A stretch of 21,226 nucleotides of DNA from an uncultured Clostridia bacterium (GTDB lineage Bacteria > Bacillota > Clostridia > Oscillospirales > Oscillospiraceae), in NCBI GenBank assembly GCA_937892865.1, contig CALBJG010000001.1, positions 1-21,226 of the forward strand. Reading direction: 5' to 3'. Shown here one piece after another: positions 1 through 5,920 of the stretch (within the stretch, counting starts at the first letter, position 1; every line of letters starts with the position of its first letter). A program made the position numbers and the translations under genes. The notes beneath the pieces were generated by a model. That model was not told the DNA's origin, made no database searches, and saw only the letters and a program-made list of their open reading frames with translations.

Positions 1-292
1 CGGCGGTCTTGGCAAAGCCGTAATATATATCGGTCCACTCGTAGTTCTCGCCCTCGGCGGCGGACAGCAGGTTCTCGGCGGTATCGCCCAGCAGACCCAG
101 CTCCTTGAACCACAGCTTGGCGTGCTCCTTCTCGTTGTCAGCGGTCTTCAGGAACAGGGCAGCGATCTGCTCGTAGCCTTCCTTCTTTGCCTTGGATGCG
201 AAATAGGTGTACTTGTTTCTTGCCTCGGATTCACCGGAGAAAGCAGCCATCAGGTTCTTCTCGGTCTGTGTGCCGGCGTATTTGTTTGCCAT
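1..292 (-). CDS. rbr: Rubrerythrin, N-terminal part (cut by window edge)
   Basis: Translation of the minus strand gives about 97 residues beginning MANKYAGTQTEKNLMAAF. Rubrerythrins are non-haem di-iron proteins that act as NADH-linked peroxidases protecting anaerobes from hydrogen peroxide in the cytoplasm. The ferritin-like helices are visible: the GESEAR segment (Glu21) and an ExxH pair in DNEKEHAK (Glu54, His57) are di-iron ligands of this family. The C-terminal half of the four-helix bundle and any rubredoxin-like FeS4 domain lie outside the window, so a shorter rubrerythrin-like ferritin cannot be excluded. The start at 290-292 is supported by an AAAGGAGG ribosome binding site just upstream. 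It is the last minus-strand gene before the left edge and has its own promoter-like site. Confidence 0.88.
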   Translation of the reverse strand, partial: MANKYAGTQTEKNLMAAFSGESEARNKYTYFASKAKKEGYEQIAALFLKTADNEKEHAKLWFKELGLLGDTAENLLSAAEGENYEWTDIYYGFAKTA

Positions 293-328
293 AGTGGGGG
301 CCTCCTTTGTTTTTTTATTTGTAGAGAT

Positions 329-337
329 AGTATACCA
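329..337 (-). promoter_or_regulatory. Extended -10 promoter for rubrerythrin
   Basis: Read on the minus strand, TGGTATACT forms an extended -10 (TG-N-TATACT) about 37 bases upstream of the rubrerythrin start. I see no good -35 hexamer, only a T-rich stretch, which extended -10 promoters tolerate. The 68 bases between this gene and tspO hold nothing else I recognise. Confidence 0.5.
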
Positions 338-360
338 CGATTTTCCTAAAAAGAAAAGTA

Positions 361-828
361 CTAATTCAAAAGAACAGTACCTAAATTCAAATAGGCAGCA
401 AAGGTCACCCACAGAATGTAGGGAAGAAAAAGATCACCGGCTTTTTCATTGATGGCGGAAAAAGCCCGCATCGTTAAGAGAATCGCTGCCCACAGCGCCA
501 GCAGAATGAAAAATGCCACCAGCCGCCACTCAAGACCAAAATACACCGGCGACCAAAGGAAATTTAAAAACAGTTGTATGGCGTATAAGGTCAGCGCCCG
601 CTTCTTTTGCCCCTCCGGGACATCGGCAGTGTACACCAGATAAGAAGCCCAGCCCATCAGCAGATAAAGGATCGTCCAAACCACCGGGAACAGCCATCCC
701 GGGGGCGACAGCGGCGGCTGAATCAGATTTTCATAGTCAGACATACCGCCGCTGATCAGCGCGGACAGACCGCCTGCGGCTAACGGAACTGCCAGCGCAA
801 TAAGTAATGGTTTCCATTGGACCTTCAT
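361..828 (-). CDS. tspO: TspO/MBR family tryptophan-rich sensory protein
   Basis: The 155-residue protein is almost entirely hydrophobic with five likely membrane helices, the size and topology of the TspO/MBR (translocator protein) family. Family landmarks are visible: PPLSPPGWLFPVVWT in the first third, LFLNFLWSPVYFG in the middle and PYILWVTFAAYLN near the C-terminus. These tryptophan- and proline-rich loops line the porphyrin/ligand pocket in characterised members. Bacterial TspO proteins bind tetrapyrroles and have been linked to stress and oxygen responses; the role here is unknown. Two ATGs lie close together. I chose the inner one (826-828) because the AAGGAGGG site is 7 bases from it but abuts the outer one (832-834). 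It lies upstream of rubrerythrin on the same strand, but the promoter-like site between them suggests separate transcription. Confidence 0.9.
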   Translation of the reverse strand: MKVQWKPLLIALAVPLAAGGLSALISGGMSDYENLIQPPLSPPGWLFPVVWTILYLLMGWASYLVYTADVPEGQKKRALTLYAIQLFLNFLWSPVYFGLEWRLVAFFILLALWAAILLTMRAFSAINEKAGDLFLPYILWVTFAAYLNLGTVLLN

Positions 829-892
829 AAACATCCCTCCTTGCTATACTCTATGGGAAACCGGGAGGGCTTATCCATCGAAAACGGGTATA

Positions 893-921
893 TTGCCTAA
901 AAAAGCAGCCTATGCTATAAT
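893..921 (+). promoter_or_regulatory. Sigma-A promoter for the Cys-cluster protein gene
   Basis: TTGCCT (893-898) and a perfect TATAAT (916-921) are separated by 17 bases. The apparent in-frame extension of the downstream gene to a TTG at 893 coincides with the -35 box, which argues against that longer start. Confidence 0.75.
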
Positions 922-949
922 AAAACAAAAAATCGAGGAGCGATATGCT

Positions 950-1300
950 ATGGGATGCAGCGGCAACTGCGCCGGTTGCGGCGGATGCGCAAAGGAACTG
1001 TATTTAACAGATGGGGAGATCGCCTTTTTGCAGTCATTGGGGCAACTGTGTTTTCTGCCAGTGGCAAGAAAACGGGACGATATGACCCCAATCTATCTGG
1101 AAGACGACGCACCGGAAAACGCCAGCCTGGTATTGCAAGTGCTGGAAAAGAAAGATTTAATTGATATCGATTATTCTGCGCCTCTGGCAGGCTTTGATAT
1201 GTCCGCATATAAAGCCTATCCTGTCCACGGCACGATCGCCCTCACCGCAAGAGGTCAAACCGTCCTGGAAATGCTGGAAATACAAGGAATCACAGATTGA
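950..1300 (+). CDS. Small protein with N-terminal four-cysteine cluster
   Basis: I do not recognise a named family. The 116-residue protein opens with C-x3-C-x2-C-x2-C (Cys3, Cys7, Cys10, Cys13) in a glycine-rich context. The rest is soluble, mixed alpha/beta and ends in TIALTARGQTVLEML, which resembles the end of a winged-helix or DNA-binding-like fold (weak). The spacing of the first three cysteines equals the CX3CX2C of radical SAM enzymes, but the protein is far too short to contain that barrel, so a metal or Fe-S binding role is only a possibility. The start is fixed by GAGGAG (935-940) and by the promoter immediately upstream. It is a single-gene unit, divergent from tspO and followed by an inverted-repeat element. 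Confidence 0.7.
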   Translation: MGCSGNCAGCGGCAKELYLTDGEIAFLQSLGQLCFLPVARKRDDMTPIYLEDDAPENASLVLQVLEKKDLIDIDYSAPLAGFDMSAYKAYPVHGTIALTARGQTVLEMLEIQGITD

Positions 1301-1306
1301 ACATCC

Positions 1307-1408
1307 TTGTCATTGCGAACCAGCCCGCAGGCTGGTGTGGCAATCTCAAAAACCGTTGTGCGTACTCGAGATTCCCACGCCAGTGTGTGCACTGGCTCGG
1401 AATGACAA
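1307..1408. repeat. MITE-like imperfect palindrome with internal hairpins
   Basis: The two ends are inverted copies about 41 bases long, matching at roughly 80 percent of positions. They begin TTGTCATTGCGA on the left and end TCGGAATGACAA on the right, and both arms reach CAATCTC/GAGATT near the centre. Each arm also carries its own small palindrome: CCAGCCCGCAGGCTGG on the left and CCAGTGTGTGCACTGG on the right. The whole could fold into a cruciform or three-armed RNA. It contains no ORF. The TCATTGCGA...AATGACA ends resemble small mobile palindromes scattered in many bacterial genomes; this is pattern recognition, not a database match. Confidence 0.75.
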
Positions 1409-1465
1409 CATAGAGGTTAGGAATTAAAACCCCTCGACAAGCCGGGATTTGAACAATAGAACAAC

Positions 1466-1490
1466 CGCCCCCGACTCATCGTCGGGGGCG
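1466..1490 (-). terminator. GC-rich hairpin, probable terminator of the 1510-2289 gene
   Basis: CGCCCCCGAC (1466-1475) pairs perfectly with GTCGGGGGCG (1481-1490) around a 5-base loop. On the minus strand it lies 20 bases beyond the stop of the membrane protein gene and is followed by GGTTGTTCTATTGTT, only moderately T-rich. On the plus strand there is no T-run. Confidence 0.6.
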
Positions 1491-1509
1491 TGTTGCGGTT
1501 ATTGAATAA

Positions 1510-2289
1510 CTATGGTGTCATTGCGGTGGGGGTATCTATGGTGTAGCCGGCGTATGTTTCCATAACATCAGTCCAAAATTCCCAAAAATAGGAACTTACT
1601 TCAATGCGATTTTTTTCAACCTCTTCGGCATCGGCAATTTGATAAGCACCGCCAATCGCAGGGAAAGGACGCAAAAACAACGCATTTTCTGCCGCAGATA
1701 CATTTGTATATTGATAATAGTCGTCATCCGAACATAAAAACATAATGTATTTTCCGGCGACCAAGGGACTATACGAACTAAGCGTGAAGATTCCTTCTTT
1801 TCCCTGACAACGCTCTTTTAAAGTGGGGGTAGAGTCATCTACATAACAATAAGGTTCAATCACATAAGCGGACTGACCTTCTTTGATTGTGACGGTAGAA
1901 TCTGGGGAATAAATCTTGTGGATCTTGTCGATCCGTATAGAGGTAAGAGCCTGACCGCTGAGAAAACTGTCACGCTCTACATCGTTATAACTGCCGCCAA
2001 CGGTACATTCTGCTATGATACAGGTGTCATTATATTCAGAGGCTACAGAACACATACTTTCCCAGTCGGTGGGGCTGGGGACTGGGCCTGCGATGTCGTC
2101 CATCCACGTACCAATCACAGGATATTTTTCCTTGTCAAAAAAGTATCGTTTCGGTTGCGAGCCACGCAGCAGGAGCAAGATTGCGGCGATCACCAACACC
2201 AAGCAGACAGCCAGTATGCACCATTTGACCCATTTGGGGCGCTTCTTTTCGACGGCATCGGGCAAATCGGAACGGATAACTTCTTCCAT
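1510..2289 (-). CDS. Membrane-anchored extracytoplasmic protein, unknown function
   Basis: I do not recognise this 259-residue protein. The first 18 residues are charged and cytoplasmic-looking. One strong membrane helix follows at about residues 20-41 (VKWCILAVCLVLVIAAILLL). The remaining 215 or so residues are polar and rich in Tyr, Ser, Asp and Glu, as expected for a domain outside the membrane. Several cysteines occur in that domain (in SMCSV, DTCIIAECTV, EPYCYVDD, KERCQG), unusual enough to suggest disulfides or metal binding. The ATG at 2287-2289 is chosen over an upstream TTG because AAGGAGGG sits 7 bases before it. It is a single-gene unit downstream of argS, with its own promoter overlapping the argS terminator. 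Confidence 0.7.
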   Translation of the reverse strand: MEEVIRSDLPDAVEKKRPKWVKWCILAVCLVLVIAAILLLLRGSQPKRYFFDKEKYPVIGTWMDDIAGPVPSPTDWESMCSVASEYNDTCIIAECTVGGSYNDVERDSFLSGQALTSIRIDKIHKIYSPDSTVTIKEGQSAYVIEPYCYVDDSTPTLKERCQGKEGIFTLSSYSPLVAGKYIMFLCSDDDYYQYTNVSAAENALFLRPFPAIGGAYQIADAEEVEKNRIEVSSYFWEFWTDVMETYAGYTIDTPTAMTP

Positions 2290-2355
2290 AATCAAACCCT
2301 CCTTGTTGGCGAAAACAGCAACACATACGACACGGACAGTGGGATCTCTGATTTC

Positions 2356-2384
2356 AGTATAACATAAAATACCCGGCTGTACAA
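2356..2384 (-). promoter_or_regulatory. Promoter for the membrane protein gene, embedded in the argS terminator
   Basis: On the minus strand TTGTAC (2384-2379) is followed after 17 bases by TATACT (2361-2356). The -35 lies in the loop/3' arm of the argS terminator hairpin and the spacer overlaps its T-rich tail. The -10 is good and the -35 is only half matched. Confidence 0.5.
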
Positions 2385-2400
2385 GAAGACAGCCGGGTAT
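2369..2400 (-). terminator. Intrinsic terminator of the ABC-F/argS operon
   Basis: ATACCCGGCTGT (2369-2380) pairs perfectly over 12 bp with ACAGCCGGGTAT (2389-2400), with an 8-base loop. On the minus strand it is followed by TTTATGTTATAC and lies 3 bases beyond the argS stop codon. Confidence 0.85.
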
Positions 2401-2403
2401 ATG

Positions 2404-4152
2404 TTACATCTTTTCCGGGGCGGAGAAGCCCAAGAGGGAAATGCACATTTCCAAAATGTTCTTGGCAAGGCCGATCAGGGCGATATAGCCTGCCTGCAAG
2501 TCCTTATCCTCTTCTGTGAGGATGCGGGTCTCGTGGTAGAACTTATTCACCGCGCCAGCCAGTTCATAAATATAGGCGCAGATCACGTTGGGGCTGGAGG
2601 TACGCAGGGCGTTTTCCAGATTGGGGGCAAGCCGGGTGGCGGTGAGCATCAATTCCTTGGCATACTCGTTGGCAGGCTCCCGGATGGGGAGATTCTCCCA
2701 AGCGCCGTACCGTGCCAGAATACTCTTGATACGAACAATGGTATATAGAATGTAAGGACCGGTGTTGCCTTCGAAAGCGGCGAAGCGCTCCAAATCGAAG
2801 TTATAGTCCTTGGTGGGCTGGTTGGAAAGGTCGCCGTATTTCAGCGCTGCCAAAGCGATCTTGGCAGTGGTGGCTTCCACTTCCAATTCGTCCACGATCT
2901 TGTTTTCCACGACCTTTGCCCGGACAAAGTCGGTCATATCGCCGATCAGTTGCTCCAGCCGGAGGACACCGCCGTCACGGGTTTTGAAAGGTTTGCCGTC
3001 TGCGCCGTTCATGGTGCCGTGACCAACGTGTTCCATTTCCATATCGGCATTTACGATACCGCATTTTTTGGCTGCCCGGAACACCTGCTCAAAGTGCAGC
3101 GCCTGCCGCTTGTCGGTAACATAGAGCATCTTGTCCGGCTTCCAATCCTGCATACGCTGGACAATGGTTGCCAGGTCAGTGGTGGCGTAAATGGAAGAAC
3201 CGTCGGATTTGATGAGAATGCAGGGAGGCACTTCCTTTTTGTCCCCTTCTTCTGCAACGGGGATGACCCACGCGCCTTCAGACATCACAGCGTGACCCTT
3301 TGCTTTCATATCCGCAACCATTGCCGGGATATAGGGATCGGCATCGCTTTCACCCAGCCACTTTTCGTAGTGGACATCCAACGCGTCGTAGATCCGGTGC
3401 AGGTCGGGCAAAGAAATGCCCATAATGTGATTCCAGATAGCCCGGTAACCCCGGCGGCCCTGCTGGAGTTCGTAAGTGGCGGTGTGGGCTTTTTCGGCAA
3501 ACACCGGGTCAGATTTTTTGGCAGAAGCGGTGGGATAGATCTCTTCCAGTTCCGAAAGAGTAAAGGGAGATTCTGCGGGGTATTCCCCCTGGTAGTTTTC
3601 GTCAAAGTAGCAAAGATCCGGCTGGCGCTCCCGGAGTTCTGCAATGATCAGACCCATCTGCAGACCCCAGTCACCCAGGTGAATGTCACCAATGGTGTTG
3701 TAGCCGAAGAATTTATACAGCCGCTTCAGCGCCTCACCGATGATGGCAGGCCGCAGGTGACCGATGTGCAAAGGCTTTGCCACATTGGCGCCGCCGTAGT
3801 CCACCACGATGGTCTTGCCTGCGCCGATCTTCTCCACACCGAAATCCTCGGCAGTACGCATCTGTTCCAGATAATCCCGCAAAAATGCGTCGCTTAAACG
3901 CAAGTTCAGAAAACCGGGCATCACCGCATCACACTGGGAGAAATCAGCCTTGTCCAGTTTCTCTGCCACAGCATTGGCGATTTGGATCGGGGCGCACTTG
4001 TAAGCCTTGGCGGCGGCCAAAGCGCCGTTGCACTGATACTGGCACAGGTCAGGACGGTTGGATACCGTCACTCTGCCGTAAGAGGCGTCATAGCCTGCTT
4101 CGGCAAAAGCCTGCTCCATTTTGGAGGTGATAATATCTAATATCTTTTTCAT
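2404..4152 (-). CDS. argS: Arginine-tRNA ligase (class I)
   Basis: The 582-residue product charges tRNA-Arg with arginine using ATP in the cytoplasm, an essential step of translation. Domain order fits ArgS: an N-terminal additional domain (about 1-100), the catalytic Rossmann fold with the HIGH motif at residues 129-132 (inside AKPLHIGHLR), and a C-terminal alpha-helical DALR anticodon-binding domain (about 455-582). The canonical KMSKS loop is replaced by GKPFKTRDGG (about 386-395), the lysine/arginine-poor variant normal for many arginyl-tRNA synthetases. Length is in the family range. The ATG shares one base with the stop of the upstream ABC-F gene (TAATG) and an AGAAAGGAAA ribosome binding site lies inside that gene, so translation is probably coupled. 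A strong hairpin terminator follows directly. Confidence 0.97.
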   Translation of the reverse strand: MKKILDIITSKMEQAFAEAGYDASYGRVTVSNRPDLCQYQCNGALAAAKAYKCAPIQIANAVAEKLDKADFSQCDAVMPGFLNLRLSDAFLRDYLEQMRTAEDFGVEKIGAGKTIVVDYGGANVAKPLHIGHLRPAIIGEALKRLYKFFGYNTIGDIHLGDWGLQMGLIIAELRERQPDLCYFDENYQGEYPAESPFTLSELEEIYPTASAKKSDPVFAEKAHTATYELQQGRRGYRAIWNHIMGISLPDLHRIYDALDVHYEKWLGESDADPYIPAMVADMKAKGHAVMSEGAWVIPVAEEGDKKEVPPCILIKSDGSSIYATTDLATIVQRMQDWKPDKMLYVTDKRQALHFEQVFRAAKKCGIVNADMEMEHVGHGTMNGADGKPFKTRDGGVLRLEQLIGDMTDFVRAKVVENKIVDELEVEATTAKIALAALKYGDLSNQPTKDYNFDLERFAAFEGNTGPYILYTIVRIKSILARYGAWENLPIREPANEYAKELMLTATRLAPNLENALRTSSPNVICAYIYELAGAVNKFYHETRILTEEDKDLQAGYIALIGLAKNILEMCISLLGFSAPEKM

Positions 4153-5759
4153 TAGTTATTTCCTTTCTGCTGCGCCACCCATTCCAGATAATCATCGTAA
4201 GTGCCGTAGCGGTCTACAATGGTGCCGTCAGGCTGGAATGCGATAACGCGGTTACAGGTAGAGGTCAGCATTTCATGGTCGTGGGATGCCAGCAGCACAA
4301 CGCCGGTAAAGGCCTCAAGACCCTTGTTTACCGCCTGGATGGATTCCATATCCAAGTGGTTGGTAGGCTGGTCAAGAAGTACTACGTTAGCGCCGGAGAG
4401 CATCATTTTGGAGAGCATACACCGCACCTTTTCACCACCGGAGAGAACATTGACCTGCTTGAAAACATCCTCGTTAGAGAAGAGCATTCTTCCCAGGAAG
4501 CCCCGGAGGTAGACATCGTCTTTCTTTACAGAGTACTGCCGCAGCCAGTCTACCAGTTCCATAGAGTTGCCTTCGAAATACTCGGAGTTATCCTTGGGCA
4601 GGTAACTGCGGGAAGTGGAGATGCCCCACTTGATAGAGCCTTCGTCCGGCTCCAGTTCGCCCATCAGGATCTGGAACAGGGCAGTCTGGGCAAGCTCATT
4701 ATCACCGACAAAGGCGATCTTATCATTCTTGCCTACGGAGAAATAGATGTTGTCCAGTAGCTTTTCACCGTCAACGGTAACGGAAACATCCTTGACGGTG
4801 AGGATATCCTTACCCAATTCACGCTCCGGCTGGAAGCCAACAAAGGGATAACGCCGGGTGGAGCAGGGCATTTCTTCCACCGTCAACTTGTCCAGCAGCT
4901 TTCTTCTGGCAGTGGCCTGCTTGGCCTTGGACTTGTTGGCAGAGAAACGCTGAATAAACAGCTGCAGTTCCTCGATCTTCTCCTGATTGCGCTTGTTCTT
5001 GTTACGGATCATAGCCTGAACCAGCTGGGAAGACTCGTACCAGAAGTCGTAGTTACCTACATACATCTTGATTTTGCCGTAGTCAATATCCACAGTGTGG
5101 GTGCAAACCGTATTCAGGAAGTGACGGTCGTGGGAAACAGCAATGACCATGCCGGGGAAGTCCAGCAGGAAATCCTCCAGCCAGTTGATGGAGTCAATAT
5201 CCAGGTTGTTGGTAGGCTCGTCCAGCATAACAATATCCGGATTGCCGAAAAGAGCCTGTGCCAGCAGCACCTTCACCTTCAGACGGGGATCGGTGTCTGC
5301 CATCATATCGTAATGCAGCTCGGTGGGAACACCCAGGCCCTGGAGCATACGGGATGCATCGGATTCGGCTTCCCAGCCGCCCATTTCCGCAAACTCGCCC
5401 TCCAATTCAGAGGCGCGGATGCCGTCCTCATCGGAGAAATCCTCTTTTTCATAGATGGCATCTTTTTCTTTCATCACATCGTAAAGATGCTGGTTGCCCA
5501 TAATGACCGTGTCCATAACGGTGAATTCATCGTAGGCGTTCTGATTCTGCTTCAGTACAGAAACACGCTTGTCCGGATCAATGTGAATTTCACCATTGGT
5601 GGATTCCAGTTCACCGGTGAGTATCCGCAGGAAAGTGGACTTGCCTGCGCCGTTGGCGCCGATGATGCCGTAGCAGTTACCGGGCAGGAATTGCAGATCA
5701 ACGTGCTGGAACAGCCATTGACCGCCAAATTGCATACCTAAATTACTAACTGTGATCAT
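4152..5759 (-). CDS. ABC-F family ATPase, YkpA/YbiT type
   Basis: This 535-residue protein has two nucleotide-binding domains and no membrane segments, as in ABC-F translation factors that act at the ribosome. NBD1 has an intact Walker A (residues 34-42, GANGAGKST) and Walker B with catalytic Glu181 (LDEPTNNLD), but no recognisable LSGG signature. A charged linker (about 243-300, many Lys/Arg) lies between the domains. NBD2 has LSGGEK (439-444) but a degenerate Walker A (352-360, GDNELAQTA, no lysine). Its Walker B reads LDQPTNHLD, with Gln464 where the catalytic Glu is expected. A degenerate NBD2 Walker A is typical of the YkpA branch as I recall it; the Gln is the unusual part. It resembles B. 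subtilis YkpA through most of its length. The start follows GAAAG, with AAGGAG 14 bases away. It is the first gene of an operon with argS. Confidence 0.93.
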   Translation of the reverse strand: MITVSNLGMQFGGQWLFQHVDLQFLPGNCYGIIGANGAGKSTFLRILTGELESTNGEIHIDPDKRVSVLKQNQNAYDEFTVMDTVIMGNQHLYDVMKEKDAIYEKEDFSDEDGIRASELEGEFAEMGGWEAESDASRMLQGLGVPTELHYDMMADTDPRLKVKVLLAQALFGNPDIVMLDEPTNNLDIDSINWLEDFLLDFPGMVIAVSHDRHFLNTVCTHTVDIDYGKIKMYVGNYDFWYESSQLVQAMIRNKNKRNQEKIEELQLFIQRFSANKSKAKQATARRKLLDKLTVEEMPCSTRRYPFVGFQPERELGKDILTVKDVSVTVDGEKLLDNIYFSVGKNDKIAFVGDNELAQTALFQILMGELEPDEGSIKWGISTSRSYLPKDNSEYFEGNSMELVDWLRQYSVKKDDVYLRGFLGRMLFSNEDVFKQVNVLSGGEKVRCMLSKMMLSGANVVLLDQPTNHLDMESIQAVNKGLEAFTGVVLLASHDHEMLTSTCNRVIAFQPDGTIVDRYGTYDDYLEWVAQQKGNN

Positions 5760-5801
5760 AATTCTTTCAAAAACTCCTTAGGCATATAATTATACATTTT
5801 A

Positions 5802-5811
5802 ATAGTAGCAC
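5802..5811 (-). promoter_or_regulatory. Extended -10 promoter for the ABC-F/argS operon
   Basis: On the minus strand GTGCTACTAT gives an extended -10 (TG-C-TACTAT) about 43 bases upstream of the ABC-F start. A clear -35 is not visible. The divergent htpG promoter lies about 40 bases away. Confidence 0.45.
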
Positions 5812-5848
5812 ATAATTGTGAATAATAAAAGAACTTTTTTCCAGGGGG

Positions 5849-5876
5849 TTGCAATTTTATTTTACCGTGTTATAAT
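5849..5876 (+). promoter_or_regulatory. Sigma-A promoter of htpG
   Basis: TTGCAA (5849-5854) is followed after 16 bases by a perfect TATAAT (5871-5876). The CIRCE operator begins 1 base after the -10, so it covers the transcription start. Confidence 0.85.
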
Positions 5877-5877
5877 A

Positions 5878-5904
5878 TTAGCACTCGAACATAAAGAGTG
5901 CTAA
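5878..5904 (+). promoter_or_regulatory. CIRCE operator (HrcA binding site) upstream of htpG
   Basis: The site is a perfect match to the CIRCE consensus: TTAGCACTC (5878-5886), 9-base spacer, GAGTGCTAA (5896-5904). HrcA represses heat-shock genes, usually hrcA-grpE-dnaK-dnaJ and groESL, through this element, with derepression on heat stress. Its position immediately after the -10 box and before the ribosome binding site fits repression of htpG. Confidence 0.95.
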
Positions 5905-5920
5905 CGAAAGGATGAATAAA

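Noticed and set aside
1440..1460. Minus-strand GTTCAAATCCCGGC resembling a tRNA T-loop
   Set aside because: The bases flanking the loop do not form a T-stem, and no acceptor, D or anticodon arm can be found around it; probably chance or a remnant.
2950..3897. Plus-strand open frame of 315 codons opposite argS
   Set aside because: It lies wholly within argS, shows no recognisable domain or start signal, and is explained by antisense codon bias.
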